A DNA stretch of 64,000 nucleotides from Hallella mizrahii (GTDB taxonomy: Bacteria > Bacteroidota > Bacteroidia > Bacteroidales > Bacteroidaceae), in contig NZ_VUNG01000005.1 of assembly GCF_009695775.1 (NCBI RefSeq), positions 62,001 through 126,000 of the forward strand, read 5' to 3'. The notes below the pieces were generated by a model. It worked only from the letters and a program-made list of their open reading frames with translations. It did no database searches and was not told the origin of the DNA. The position numbers and the translations under genes are program-made. Below are positions 8,211-17,071 of this stretch, piece by piece (the first letter of the stretch is position 1; each line of letters starts with the position of its first letter).

Positions 8211-9839
8211 CTATACACGGTAGAGCAGTCCGTTGCGCAGGTCGTCGGCAGCGATCGCCTTGACCTTGGCATGGAGCTTTTTGCCCGTGGCATTGAGCGG
8301 AACGCTCGACACGAAGCGATAATAGCGTGGCCGCTTGAAGTTGGCAATCTCGGGACTTTCCTTGCAGAACTCATCGAGTTCTTCGGCTGTCAGGCTTTCA
8401 TCGGCTTTGACAACATATGCCGTGACGAGCTGTCCACGCATCTTGTCGGGCACAGAAGTGACGATGCAGTCCTTCACCTTAGGATTGAGGTTGAGTACCT
8501 CCTCAATCTCCACGGGATAGATATTCTCGCCCGACGAGATGATCATGTCGTCCTTACGGCCTACGATGGTGACAAACTGATGCTCATCCCACGTAGCCAG
8601 ATCGTTGGTATAGAGGAAACCTTTATAGTATTTCTGCTCTGTCTCCTCCGGATTGTCGACATACTTGAACGGGGACTTAGCCGGTGATGAGATGATCACC
8701 TCGCCGATCTCTGTGCCGTCATCCTTGGCCAGGTCATCAGGCTCGGCTCGCCGGTCTTCATAGACCTTCACGACGCGCACGTCATCATCGACACACGAGG
8801 CACCGGCCGTGCCGGCATTTTCCGGCAGATCGAAAGGCCGCAGGAAGGTGTTCCAAAAGGTCTCTGTCGTACCGTAGCCGTTGAAGATATTCGGTGTGAG
8901 CACTTTTTGATAGCGGATGCAGGCCGAACGTTCAAGCGGACTGCCCATCGTCACGATGCCGTGCAGTGTGCTGATGTCGTAGCCCTTGTCTTCCTGCTCG
9001 TCGGCAAGACGCTCCAAGACGGTAGGCACGCCGATGACAAACGTGATCTTATAGCGGTCGATATATTTCAGCGTCAGTCCGGCGTCGAACTTGCGCATCA
9101 CCACCAAGGCTGCTCCAGCATAGAAGGTAGGACAAGGACCGGCGCAGTGCAGTCCGCCACGATGGAACCAAGGAGTGGTGTTCATCGTCACGTCCTTATA
9201 GCTCATCGGGAAATGGATCATCACGTCATGGCTGGAGAGCACCTCGTTGATGCTCGTCAGTGGCACAGCCTTGGCATGTCCGGTTGTACCGGAGGTAAAG
9301 AGGCGTGTAGTCTCGTCGTAGATGTTATACTCGCAAGTGAACGCCGGCTCCTCGGCTGTGCTGCCATCGACATAGTCGACAAACGAGATGACCGTGTCGT
9401 CGCTGGCCCCGTCGACGACCACAAGACGCTGAGGACGCCATCCGCTCATCTTCACGGCAGCGAGGACATCGCCCTTGCGTGCCTCGTCAAAGAAGAGTAT
9501 CTTCGGCTTGTTTGTTTTCAGCAGGTCAGCCAACTCTCCCGACGAGAGTCGATAGCTCACCGGACTGTTGACAAAATGGCCTTTGTGGGCTGCAATATAA
9601 ATAAAGGCAAACTCCGGACTATTGAGCATCATCATCATCATCACGTCACCCTTTTTCAGTCCGTCGGTCATCAGACGGTTGGTAAGCCGGTTGACATCAG
9701 CGTTGAGTTCACGGTAAGTCCATGTTTTCTTCTGAATGGGATCGATCATTGCCGTGCGCCATCCATAGCGGCGCACGTTGCGCATAAATCCCTCTATCCA
9801 TGTGTAGCGACTCTCAAATATCTCTTTAAAATCTGTCAT
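8211..9839 (-). CDS. AMP-binding acyl-CoA synthetase/ligase
   Basis: 542 residues of the ANL superfamily, which adenylates a carboxylic acid and transfers it to CoA. The P-loop-like motif is LFTSGTTGHAKAVPLT (about residues 190-205), the A5 motif is FNGYGTTE and the hinge is VGRKDDMIISSGENIYPVEI. The C-terminal catalytic Lys lies in NATGKKLHAKV. There is no signal peptide or carrier-protein domain. It is transcribed alone, with a promoter at 9880-9887 and a terminator behind it. The substrate cannot be told from sequence; medium- or long-chain fatty acid or an aromatic acid are possible. Start MTDFKEIFESRYTWIEG fits the family. Confidence 0.9.
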   Translation of the reverse strand: MTDFKEIFESRYTWIEGFMRNVRRYGWRTAMIDPIQKKTWTYRELNADVNRLTNRLMTDGLKKGDVMMMMMLNSPEFAFIYIAAHKGHFVNSPVSYRLSSGELADLLKTNKPKILFFDEARKGDVLAAVKMSGWRPQRLVVVDGASDDTVISFVDYVDGSTAEEPAFTCEYNIYDETTRLFTSGTTGHAKAVPLTSINEVLSSHDVMIHFPMSYKDVTMNTTPWFHRGGLHCAGPCPTFYAGAALVVMRKFDAGLTLKYIDRYKITFVIGVPTVLERLADEQEDKGYDISTLHGIVTMGSPLERSACIRYQKVLTPNIFNGYGTTETFWNTFLRPFDLPENAGTAGASCVDDDVRVVKVYEDRRAEPDDLAKDDGTEIGEVIISSPAKSPFKYVDNPEETEQKYYKGFLYTNDLATWDEHQFVTIVGRKDDMIISSGENIYPVEIEEVLNLNPKVKDCIVTSVPDKMRGQLVTAYVVKADESLTAEELDEFCKESPEIANFKRPRYYRFVSSVPLNATGKKLHAKVKAIAADDLRNGLLYRV

Positions 9840-9879
9840 TATTGATTGGCTTTAACTTTTCAAAACTTTAAGCTTATAA

Positions 9880-9887
9880 CAAAGTTA
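9880..9887 (-). promoter_or_regulatory. -7 promoter element TAACTTTG of acyl-CoA ligase
   Basis: Exact TAnnTTTG match, 41 nt upstream of the start codon at 9839. The 18-bp sulfur-regulon palindrome is absent at the 40-nt position, so this gene is outside that regulon. Confidence 0.6.
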
Positions 9888-9990
9888 TCCATTTTCTGCT
9901 TTATCCTATATAACATTGTCAGTACAATTAAAGTAATTTAAAACATACTCACCATTTTCTGCACAACATCCCCAATGGCTGTGCAACATT

Positions 9991-10926
9991 TCAGTGCCTT
10001 GCTTTCTGCTTTTCATGTACAGGGATAAATCCTGCCGGAATATTGTATTTCTGTCCCTCCTCTAAGATGAAACGGAGGAAAGCCTTGACGATGACATTCT
10101 GAGGTTTGCCCTTGCTCACCACAAATAGCTGCCGGGCTGGTGGCGAAGGATAACGTCCGTCTTGAATGGCCTTGATCAGAGATTGCTTTGAAGCATAGAA
10201 CTGCTCATCTTTGCTGATGCGCCCGTCACCATTAGTGTCAATGGGGAAAAGCGCAATGCCATCGTTGGGGCGGCCGGTCTGATCGTCGAAAGCATAGCTG
10301 ATGTTGCACATGCCGAGCCCATAAGGATCGTTGGCCACCTGACGCACAATGCCCGGGTCCCCATAGACACCCGTGCCGAGCAAGTCCTCCTGATGGGATT
10401 TCAGCCAGGAAGCAAATGTCTCGGCTGCCCCACAGGCATCGCTGCGAGTGTAGACATTGATAAGCGCATGACTGTTCACGCCCGCTACCTGCCCCCAGGT
10501 CTTGATGGTTCCGGTGACCCAAATGCCACATGCCACCTTCTGAGAGAGTCCCCGTCGAAGCAAGTGACGATAGAGTGGATGACGGATATTGATGATAGGC
10601 ACGACAGCATCTTGGGCTACCGCCACCGCCATTGCACCGCGCTGACACTCCGGCACTTTCAACTCCCGCGATACCATGCCCAAGTCTACTTGTCCTGCCA
10701 ATACGTCGGTGACACCCTTACCCGAGCCGCCGGCCGATACATCGATGGTCACTCCAGGATGTCTCTGACTGAAAGCGTCGGCCCAACGAAGCATCAGCGG
10801 ATAGAGCGCAAACGCACCCGACACGGTAATGTTGCCCTGTAGGTCTTCTGCTTTTCCAGCCGGTTTCCTTCCACAGCCACTGAAAAGCAAAGGAAATAAA
10901 AGAAGTGCAATAGTGAGTTTCGCCAT
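9991..10926 (-). CDS. PstS-type substrate-binding lipoprotein, probable sulfate binder
   Basis: About 311 residues from MAKLTIALLLFPLLFSGCG (Cys 18 lipobox). The ATG is preceded at good spacing by TAAGGTG; an upstream ATG at 10989 would put 21 extra residues before the signal peptide. The fold is that of phosphate-type binding proteins: ITVSGAFALYPLMLRWADAF, DVSAGGSGKGVTDVLAGQ and VDLGMVSREL in place of the PstS serine-rich anion pocket. It diverges from the ATPase gene at 11162, and its promoter carries the palindrome shared with the sulfate-reduction operons. The cognate permeases lie in the cysDNH operon (24546-26425). By homology it would be called phosphate-binding; by context I infer sulfate. 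An alternative is another oxyanion such as molybdate. Confidence 0.75.
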   Translation of the reverse strand: MAKLTIALLLFPLLFSGCGRKPAGKAEDLQGNITVSGAFALYPLMLRWADAFSQRHPGVTIDVSAGGSGKGVTDVLAGQVDLGMVSRELKVPECQRGAMAVAVAQDAVVPIINIRHPLYRHLLRRGLSQKVACGIWVTGTIKTWGQVAGVNSHALINVYTRSDACGAAETFASWLKSHQEDLLGTGVYGDPGIVRQVANDPYGLGMCNISYAFDDQTGRPNDGIALFPIDTNGDGRISKDEQFYASKQSLIKAIQDGRYPSPPARQLFVVSKGKPQNVIVKAFLRFILEEGQKYNIPAGFIPVHEKQKARH

Positions 10927-11014
10927 TCTACACCTTATTATATATGGCATGTATCGGGTTGTCTGCTCTTTGCACGAGTTATTCATCATCGCATATTACT
11001 TGTTTATCTTCATG

Positions 11015-11138
11015 CAAAGATAGAATGAATCCACAAAATAGACAATCACCCTATAAGGGTATTTGACTCTACCATCTTTGTGGTATGAAAATACTATCAG
11101 CATGGTATTCCCCGACATCGATGTTTTCCGTAACTTTG
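11015..11138. promoter_or_regulatory. Divergent sulfur-regulon promoter region A with three 18-bp operators
   Basis: Operators of form ATACC-n8-GGTAT lie at 11045-11062 (ATCACC-CTATAA-GGGTAT), 11069-11086 (CTACCA-TCTTTG-TGGTAT) and 11091-11108 (ATACTA-TCAGCA-TGGTAT). The rightward -7 element TAACTTTG is 11131-11138; the leftward one, TATCTTTG, is 11022 back to 11015. In each direction the -7 element begins exactly 40 nt from the outer edge of the nearest operator. That places the operator centre near -41, the usual site of an activator touching sigma and alpha. Confidence 0.75.
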
Positions 11139-11161
11139 CAACTGTAAAATCAGAGACGCTT

Positions 11162-12037
11162 ATGAACGCAATAGCAAGTACACTCCACCACTTCGGCAAC
11201 GGCTTCCTCCCGTTTGCTTTCAGTAGCCTCAACAGAGAGGAAGAATCCTTTTCCGTGACCAACAAGTTTGCTCACGCCACGGGTGCACGTCTTCAAGCCC
11301 GTCATCTCAATGTCTATATCAATGGCGCTCATATCCTGAAAGACATCAATGTGGAGATTCCCCGCAACAAGATCACTTGCATCATCGGTCCCTCGGGGTG
11401 CGGCAAGAGCACGTTGCTTCGCACGTTCAACCGTCTCAACGACAACATCGAAGGTCTGCGCATGACAGGCGAGGTCACCTTCGATGGTGACAATATCCTC
11501 AAAGCGGGCAGCAGTCGCCTTTCGGAACTGCGGCGCAACATTGGATTGGTGCCCCAGCGTCCCTGCCCTCTGCCTATGAGCATCTACGACAATGTGGCTT
11601 ACGGTTGCCGCATCCACGGCATCCATAACCGTCATCAGCAAAACAAGATCGTGCGCCACTATCTCCGCGCCGTGGGATTGTGGGACGAGGTCAAGGACAG
11701 ACTCAGCTCTCCGGCATCACGCTTGAGCGGCGGACAGCAGCAGCGTCTGTGCCTGGCCCGCAGCTTGGCCGTTGAGCCTACCTATCTGCTCGCTGACGAG
11801 AGCACAAGCGCACTCGATCCTATCAGCAGCCACAAGATTGAGGAACTCTTTACTGAATTGAAAGTCAACAACTCCATCGTGATGGTCACACACACATTGA
11901 GTCAAGCGCTACGCATTGCCGATCACGTTATCTTCATGTACATGGGCAAAGTCGTGGAAGAAGGCGATGCCGAACAGGTCTTCCGTCATCCAAAGAACGA
12001 ACTGACACGAAAGTACCTCAACGGCGCATTCAGTTAA
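11162..12037 (+). CDS. PstB-type ABC transporter ATP-binding protein
   Basis: 291 residues from MNAIASTLHHFGNG at 11162; the upstream in-frame ATG at 11063 is rejected because it spans the promoter and operators. Walker A is IIGPSGCGKSTLLRTFN, the Q-loop region GLVPQRPCPLPMSIYDNVAYG is PstB-like, the signature is LSGGQQQRLCLARSLA, Walker B is YLLADESTSALDP and the H-loop is VTHTLSQA. It energises an oxyanion importer; the closest named family is phosphate PstB. Its binding protein diverges from the same promoter region, and the two permeases are in the cysDNH operon. It is followed by the FecB- and FecC-type genes in the same direction. Regulation by the shared 18-bp operator suggests sulfate as substrate. 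Confidence 0.82.
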   Translation: MNAIASTLHHFGNGFLPFAFSSLNREEESFSVTNKFAHATGARLQARHLNVYINGAHILKDINVEIPRNKITCIIGPSGCGKSTLLRTFNRLNDNIEGLRMTGEVTFDGDNILKAGSSRLSELRRNIGLVPQRPCPLPMSIYDNVAYGCRIHGIHNRHQQNKIVRHYLRAVGLWDEVKDRLSSPASRLSGGQQQRLCLARSLAVEPTYLLADESTSALDPISSHKIEELFTELKVNNSIVMVTHTLSQALRIADHVIFMYMGKVVEEGDAEQVFRHPKNELTRKYLNGAFS

Positions 12038-12164
12038 AAGGCGATAGGTTTAGACTGCCTCTGATAAAGATTAAAATGACGAGAAAGTCATGAGCTACCC
12101 ACCCCATTAAGACAATATGAAAAGAATCCATTTTTTGATTGACAGATATTTATTGAAAAGAGAG

Positions 12165-13313
12165 ATGAAGAAGGGCATGGCCATAGTGCTGTGCCTTCTT
12201 TTGTTTTCTGCCTGCCGACCGGGCACGATCAGCCATCGGGGGCAGAAAGCCGACGTGAGCGAGATTCTCTCAGACAGTGCCCACGTCACGCTTCGTTATG
12301 CAAAAAACTTCACCGTACACTATCTGTCAGATGGAACCCGACTGGTTGACATCAGTGTGACAGGACATAAAGGAAAGAGCACCTACCGTCTGGCTCTTAT
12401 TCCCCGCGGCATCAAACCTTCTGTTATTCCTCATGGCTATGATCACCGGATAGAGGTTCCCATACAACGCTGCATTCCCATGAGCACAGAGCAACTGGCT
12501 GCATTCATCCAACTACACGCACTCGACCAGGTTTGTGCCATCACAAATGTGCGTCATCTACAAAACAAAGACGTGAAACAACGCATTGCTAAGGGTGAGA
12601 TCGCCAAGATTGGCTACGAAGGAAACTTCGACACAGAGACGGTCATGGCGCTCCAACCCGATGCCATCCTCGTCTCCCCTTTCAAAAAAGGCGGTTATGA
12701 AGCTTTGCAGCAAGTAGGCTCGCCACTGATTCCTTATACAGCATTCAAAGAACCCACGCCACTGGGTCAAGCCGAATGGGTGAAACTTGTCGGCATGCTC
12801 ACGGGAAGAGAGAAGCAGGCCAACGCCTTCTTCCAACAAGTAGAGCAACACTATCACGCCTATCAAGCCGTAGCCGCAAAGGCAACGCACCGACCAACCA
12901 TCTTCAGCGGGGAGCAGAAAGGCGGACAGTGGTTTGTCATGGGCGGCAAGAGCTATCTCGCCCAACTCCTGCGCGATGCCAGTGCTGTCTATCTCCCTCA
13001 ACACGACCACCACACGGGCGGCTTTCCCTCTGACTTTGAGTCGATGTATGCCATGGCAGCCCAAGCCGACTATTGGCGGGTGATGAACAGCTATCCCGGC
13101 ACGTTTTCCTATCAGGCACTCAAGGCTGAGGACCAGCGCAATGAACAGTTTCTGGCCTTTCAACGCCACCATGTGATCTATTGCAATATCGCATCCAGCG
13201 GCTATCACGAGCTGGCGCCCCTGCGCCCCGACTGGCTATTGGCCGACTTCATCAAAGCCATGCACCCGGAGCTGTTGCCCGCCTATCAGCCCCATTTCTA
13301 CAAGCTTCTCTAA
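12165..13313 (+). CDS. FecB/BtuF-type periplasmic binding lipoprotein
   Basis: About 382 residues from MKKGMAIVLCLLLFSACRPG, with the lipobox Cys at residue 17. An ATG at 12117 is in frame but would place 16 residues before the signal peptide. The protein has the two-lobed helical-backbone fold of iron-siderophore, haem and cobalamin binders: RCIPMSTEQLAAFIQLHALD, FDTETVMALQPDAILVSPF and the C-lobe GQWFVMGGKSYLAQLLRDA. It sits between the PstB-like ATPase and a FecCD permease and is likely cotranscribed with both. Partners are the permease at 13378, the ATPase at 26406 and probably the TonB receptor at 14567. The ligand is unknown; iron chelate or tetrapyrrole are the leading ideas because of the siroheme enzymes next door. 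Confidence 0.82.
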   Translation: MKKGMAIVLCLLLFSACRPGTISHRGQKADVSEILSDSAHVTLRYAKNFTVHYLSDGTRLVDISVTGHKGKSTYRLALIPRGIKPSVIPHGYDHRIEVPIQRCIPMSTEQLAAFIQLHALDQVCAITNVRHLQNKDVKQRIAKGEIAKIGYEGNFDTETVMALQPDAILVSPFKKGGYEALQQVGSPLIPYTAFKEPTPLGQAEWVKLVGMLTGREKQANAFFQQVEQHYHAYQAVAAKATHRPTIFSGEQKGGQWFVMGGKSYLAQLLRDASAVYLPQHDHHTGGFPSDFESMYAMAAQADYWRVMNSYPGTFSYQALKAEDQRNEQFLAFQRHHVIYCNIASSGYHELAPLRPDWLLADFIKAMHPELLPAYQPHFYKLL

Positions 13314-13377
13314 TCAGCAAGAAGTCTCCTGTTTGTGATAAGTCGCTCTTTACAACTCAGAATTGAAATCTCGCATC

Positions 13378-14415
13378 ATGATGCACCGCAACCCAATCGC
13401 CACTTTCATCTTGCTCACAGTCGGCTTAGCACTGTTGTTTGCTCTCAACCTGCTGTGGGGCTCTGTTCCCATTTCTTTGCATGAGACACTTGCTATCCTC
13501 TTTCATGGCAACGAGACTTCTACTACGAGTATCATTCATCGCAACATCATCCTGAGTTCCCGGCTTCCCCAAGCACTGACTGCCGTGGTAGCCGGTGCCG
13601 GTCTGGCTGTGTCCGGCCTGCAGATGCAGACCGTTTTCCACAATCCTTTGGCTGGTCCATCGGTCTTGGGCATCACATCGGGAGCATCGCTCGGTGTCGC
13701 CATAGTCGTTCTGCTGGCTGGTACATTGGGCAGCAGTGCTCTGAGCAGCATGGGCTTCCTTGGCAATGTAGCACTGACAACCGCGGCAATACTCGGTGCG
13801 ATGGGCACACTGCTGTTGATGACGTTTTTTGCCCGACGTGTAGAGAACACGGTGACGTTGCTCATCATCGGTGTGATGATTGGCTACGTAGCCAATGCTG
13901 CCATTGGTGTACTGAAATGCTTTGCCAACGACGACGACGTTCGCGAATATGTCATTTGGGGACTGGGCAGTTTCTCCCGAGTTTCTGGCAATGCCGTCAC
14001 TTTGTTTATATCTGTCATGGCTATCTTGTTGCCTCTGACCTTTTTCATGGTGAAGCCCATGGATTTGCTGTTGCTTGGCGACAGCTATGCCCGTAATTTA
14101 GGTTTGAACATTCGCAGGGCGCGCGCGCTGGTCATTCTCTTCAGTGGTGCTATCGTAGCCGTTGTCACCGCCTATTGCGGTCCTATTCTCTTTATTGGTC
14201 TCGCTGTACCTCATCTGTGCCGTGGCATTCTGCAAACAGGTAGTCACCGTCTGCTGGTGCCTGCTTGTCTGCTCACGGGAGCCCTGCTGGCTCTCTTCTG
14301 TAATCTGGTCGCCCGCTTGCCGGGCTACGAGGGTGTACTACCGGTCAACTCCGTGACTGCACTCGTCGGTGCACCGGTGGTTGTCAGCGTGCTGCTAAAG
14401 AAGAGAAAAGGATAG
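13378..14415 (+). CDS. FecCD/BtuC-family ABC permease
   Basis: About 345 residues with roughly ten membrane segments, of the type that imports iron chelates, haem or B12. The first is IATFILLTVGLALLFALNLLW. Family motifs include NIILSSRLPQALTAVVAGAG, SGLQMQTVFHNPLAGPSVLG, the coupling-helix region GDSYARNLGLNIRRARALV and GPILFIGLAVPHLCRG. The ATG at 13378 is preferred to a TTG at 13363 in the same frame. It is the last gene of the operon that begins with the PstB-like ATPase, and a terminator follows at 14409. Confidence 0.88.
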   Translation: MMHRNPIATFILLTVGLALLFALNLLWGSVPISLHETLAILFHGNETSTTSIIHRNIILSSRLPQALTAVVAGAGLAVSGLQMQTVFHNPLAGPSVLGITSGASLGVAIVVLLAGTLGSSALSSMGFLGNVALTTAAILGAMGTLLLMTFFARRVENTVTLLIIGVMIGYVANAAIGVLKCFANDDDVREYVIWGLGSFSRVSGNAVTLFISVMAILLPLTFFMVKPMDLLLLGDSYARNLGLNIRRARALVILFSGAIVAVVTAYCGPILFIGLAVPHLCRGILQTGSHRLLVPACLLTGALLALFCNLVARLPGYEGVLPVNSVTALVGAPVVVSVLLKKRKG

Positions 14416-14440
14416 AATCCACCGACTCTATCCTCTTTTT
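14409..14440 (+). terminator. Terminator after FecCD permease
   Basis: AGGATAGA (14409-14416) pairs with TCTATCCT (14427-14434), followed by CTTTTTC. The stem overlaps the last codons and TAG stop of the permease. Confidence 0.75.
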
Positions 14441-14464
14441 CGTTCTTCTCTTCCTATTCTGTGG

Positions 14465-14545
14465 TTTCTATAATTTCTATGATCTCTATAGTTTCTATAG
14501 ATTCTATAAATTCTATAGTCTCTATAGTTTCTACATCCTCTATAA
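14465..14545. repeat. 9-bp tandem repeat, nine units
   Basis: Nine units with consensus TTTCTATAG (variants TTTCTATAA, TCTCTATAG, ATTCTATAG, TTTCTACAT) fill the gap between two convergent genes. The period is strict at 9 nt. There is no coding character. Confidence 0.85.
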
Positions 14546-14566
14546 CTATAACTCCTACAAACCCCG

Positions 14567-16615
14567 TTAATATTTGATCCTTAACCCCGCAACAATCGTT
14601 GTTCCGGAAGAGTAATTGGCATAGCGTCGTAAGGTACTGTCAATGCGTCGGTCACGGGTATTCAACACATTGTCCACACCCAAGCTCGGCATCACCTCCA
14701 AGCCACGGAAGCGGAAGGTATGCGTGGTGGAGATATTCCAAAGCCCATATCCCGGTGCATCCTCGTAGGGTGCCGGATAATAGGTCTTGCTCTGCAAACG
14801 CCCGTCGGCATGGAGCCCCAGCGTGTATCGTCCCCAACGATGGATATAGTCAGCACCCAGCGTGACAGTGTTGCGGATACTGCGCTCTACATTAGACCAA
14901 ATCCCATCGGACTGTTGTCGGGCAAGAATATAGCTGTAGTTGGCAAAGAGACTGAGACCGTCTAACGGTTCCACCGTGAAATGGGCACGCAAACCGTAAA
15001 CCCGTCCCCGGTCGCTGTTGTCGTAGCGATTATAGTGTGTAAGCGTTATGACCTGCGCGTCGGTAATCTCCGGAAAGTCGCGGCGAAGGGAAGCTACCTC
15101 ATCGACATCCACGCTGACAATCGTCTTGACGATCATGTCATGGATATTGTTGACGAAAGTTGTTATGCCAGCTGTCCATTTCCGTGTTTGATATTCCGCG
15201 TTGAACGAGAAATAGTCGCTGGTCTCTGCTTTGAGGTTGCTGTTGCCAATAGTCAGCGTAGGGAAGTTGCGCACAAAGGTATAGTAATGATAGTACAGCT
15301 CATCAAGGCCTGGTGCACGGTAGCCACGACTGTATGACGCTCTCAGCTGCAAACGATCGTAATGATAGAGCAATGCCACCTTGGGCGTGAAGTTGTTGCC
15401 AAAAGTCTCATGATAGGTATAGCGCATTCCCAAGAGTGCTTTCAAATTTTTGGTCAGCGCCTGCTCGTGTTGCAGATACCCTGCCCATGTGTAGACATGG
15501 CGATCGACGCTTCCCGAAATAGCATCAAGAAAACTGTTTTGCCAGTCAATGCCAGCGATGGTTGTTGCGCCTTGCAGAAAAGAGAACACTCCTTTGAGCT
15601 CTCCTTCGTAGAGTCGTTGTGTCTTCTTGCGTACATAGTCACCAACCGCGTAAGTCTTGGTCGCCACGTCGTACTCGTTGCCATAGGAATAATGGTCGCC
15701 GTTGAAGCGCAGCTGCAGACTGTTTTTGGCAGAGAGTCGATACGTGGCTCCGGCGTCCCACCGCCAAGCTTCTGAGCGCAACTCATAGTCAAAGCCGCCG
15801 GCGACATCAGTCTGAGTCTCGGGTCTCACCGTCTTATGCCAGTTATAGCTGCCCTCGGCAAAAAGGCTCAATGCCTTATGATTGTCATAAGCAAATCGCT
15901 GGGTAACAAGGTTGGTACGCCAGCCAGAGGCCAGAGGAGCCAGCGACTGATAGGTGTCCCCGTCTGTACCACTCTTGTAAGTCAAGGGATTGTTGCGATA
16001 ATAACCGCTCTGATCATGGGTAAAGGAGGTCAGACTGCTGAAGCCACGGAAACCCAGTTGCAGATTGGCAGCCTGTCGGAACTGTCCATGGGCAGACACC
16101 CTGGTATCGGTAGTGAAGGACAATGGTTTCGAAGCCTCTTGCAGCGTGATGATGTTAACCACACCGCCGATGGCATCACTGCCATAGAGCGAAGAGGCCG
16201 CTCCATCGAGAACCTCAATACGCCGCACGTTGGTCATGTCGATGCGGTTGAGATTGACATTGCCCGAGATGTCGCCGATGAGCCGTTTGCCATTAAGCAA
16301 AATCAGCGCATATTTGTTGCTCAATCCATTGAGCCGCAGATAGGCACCCGTGGAATTGGGTGATATCGAAAGCTGAGGCAACTGCCTGACTACAGACTCC
16401 GCGAACAACCGGGGTGAAGACGAGCTTATACTCCCCTGCCCGATTACCTCCACGGGACTGATGGCAGAGCGCAACCGCTGATGATGACCAGTACCCGTGA
16501 CCACCACGGGATTGAGACTATACACACGCCGCAAAGTCACACTGTCTGTTTGTGCTGCTAAGGGCAATGCAACCATCAATAATAATAGAGGGGTCGCGCG
16601 TTGTCTGTTGTTCAT
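14567..16615 (-). CDS. BtuB/FepA-type TonB-dependent receptor in the sulfur regulon
   Basis: 682 residues with a signal peptide (PLLLLMVALPLAAQTD) and a direct N-terminal plug without a carboxypeptidase-like domain. The plug has LNPVVVTGTGHHQRL, the strand YLRLNGLSNKYALILLNGKR and the hallmark RRIEVLDGAASSLYGSDAIG. The barrel ends in an aromatic-terminated strand (TTIVAGLRIKY). Length and plug fit siderophore, haem or cobalamin receptors rather than SusC. Its promoter at 16677-16670 shares operators with the divergent sulfur-carrier/sulfite-reductase operon, so its cargo should be needed for sulfur assimilation. It likely feeds the FecBCD system nearby. No cobalamin riboswitch was recognised in the roughly 60-nt leader, which argues against a B12-controlled receptor. 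Confidence 0.88.
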   Translation of the reverse strand: MNNRQRATPLLLLMVALPLAAQTDSVTLRRVYSLNPVVVTGTGHHQRLRSAISPVEVIGQGSISSSSPRLFAESVVRQLPQLSISPNSTGAYLRLNGLSNKYALILLNGKRLIGDISGNVNLNRIDMTNVRRIEVLDGAASSLYGSDAIGGVVNIITLQEASKPLSFTTDTRVSAHGQFRQAANLQLGFRGFSSLTSFTHDQSGYYRNNPLTYKSGTDGDTYQSLAPLASGWRTNLVTQRFAYDNHKALSLFAEGSYNWHKTVRPETQTDVAGGFDYELRSEAWRWDAGATYRLSAKNSLQLRFNGDHYSYGNEYDVATKTYAVGDYVRKKTQRLYEGELKGVFSFLQGATTIAGIDWQNSFLDAISGSVDRHVYTWAGYLQHEQALTKNLKALLGMRYTYHETFGNNFTPKVALLYHYDRLQLRASYSRGYRAPGLDELYYHYYTFVRNFPTLTIGNSNLKAETSDYFSFNAEYQTRKWTAGITTFVNNIHDMIVKTIVSVDVDEVASLRRDFPEITDAQVITLTHYNRYDNSDRGRVYGLRAHFTVEPLDGLSLFANYSYILARQQSDGIWSNVERSIRNTVTLGADYIHRWGRYTLGLHADGRLQSKTYYPAPYEDAPGYGLWNISTTHTFRFRGLEVMPSLGVDNVLNTRDRRIDSTLRRYANYSSGTTIVAGLRIKY

Positions 16616-16669
16616 GCTTTCTGTTTTAGTTATATTTTGTGGCTCTTATGATCAAAGCCTTACGAACTG

Positions 16670-16793
16670 CAAAGTTATGCCAAAATAGTTAAACAGGCAA
16701 TACCATAGATAGAGTAGATGTCTACCACAATTGTGGGATGGCAATATACCGATAGAGGGGTATTACATCCCAAGCAAAAAATAGCGAACTTTG
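16670..16793. promoter_or_regulatory. Divergent sulfur-regulon promoter region C with three 18-bp operators
   Basis: Operators lie at 16700-16717 (ATACCA-TAGATA-GAGTAG), 16722-16739 (CTACCA-CAATTG-TGGGAT) and 16746-16763 (ATACCG-ATAGAG-GGGTAT). The leftward -7 element TAACTTTG runs 16677 to 16670 and serves the TonB receptor. The rightward GAACTTTG at 16786-16793 serves the sulfur-carrier operon. Both begin exactly 40 nt from the nearest operator edge, as in regions A and B. Confidence 0.78.
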
Positions 16794-16858
16794 CAAACGA
16801 AAACCAACGAAAGTTGTAATGCCCCAATCAAGCAACAAAAACATCAAAATATAGCATT

Positions 16859-17071
16859 ATGGCACAGATTATCGTAAACGACGAAAAGCAAGACGTGACA
16901 CTGCCGCTGACACTCAGCGAACTCATCAAGCAGAACAAGGTTTTCCAGCCTGAGATGGTGACCGTGCAGGTCAACGAAGAGTTTGTGGAGAAAGAAGACT
17001 ACGACAAGACACAAATCAAGGAAGGTGACCATGTAGACTTCCTTTATTTCATGGGAGGAGGCAGCTTATGA
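16859..17071 (+). CDS. ThiS/MoaD-like sulfur-carrier protein with extended GGGSL tail
   Basis: 70-residue ubiquitin-fold sulfur carrier. It keeps the ThiS-like layout, beginning AQIIVNDEKQDVTLPLTLSE and ending DHVDFLYFMGGGSL. Active carriers end in Gly-Gly, whose carboxylate is turned into a thiocarboxylate. Here Ser-Leu follows the glycines, so the tail must be trimmed first. A JAMM peptidase gene two genes downstream is a natural candidate, as for HcyS/HcyD in Wolinella succinogenes and CysO/Mec in mycobacteria. Its stop overlaps the start of the E1-like gene (ATGA). It is the first gene of the operon under promoter region C. It is assigned to homocysteine or cysteine synthesis rather than thiamine because sulfite reductase is in the same operon. 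Confidence 0.87.
   Translation: MAQIIVNDEKQDVTLPLTLSELIKQNKVFQPEMVTVQVNEEFVEKEDYDKTQIKEGDHVDFLYFMGGGSL

Noticed and set aside
9991..12037. Phosphate transporter locus
   Set aside because: Homology alone suggests Pst, but there is no phoU or local permease, and the shared regulon and permease location point to sulfur.
16616..16670. Cobalamin riboswitch in front of the TonB receptor
   Set aside because: The leader is only about 55-60 nt, too short, and no B12-box-like sequence was seen.
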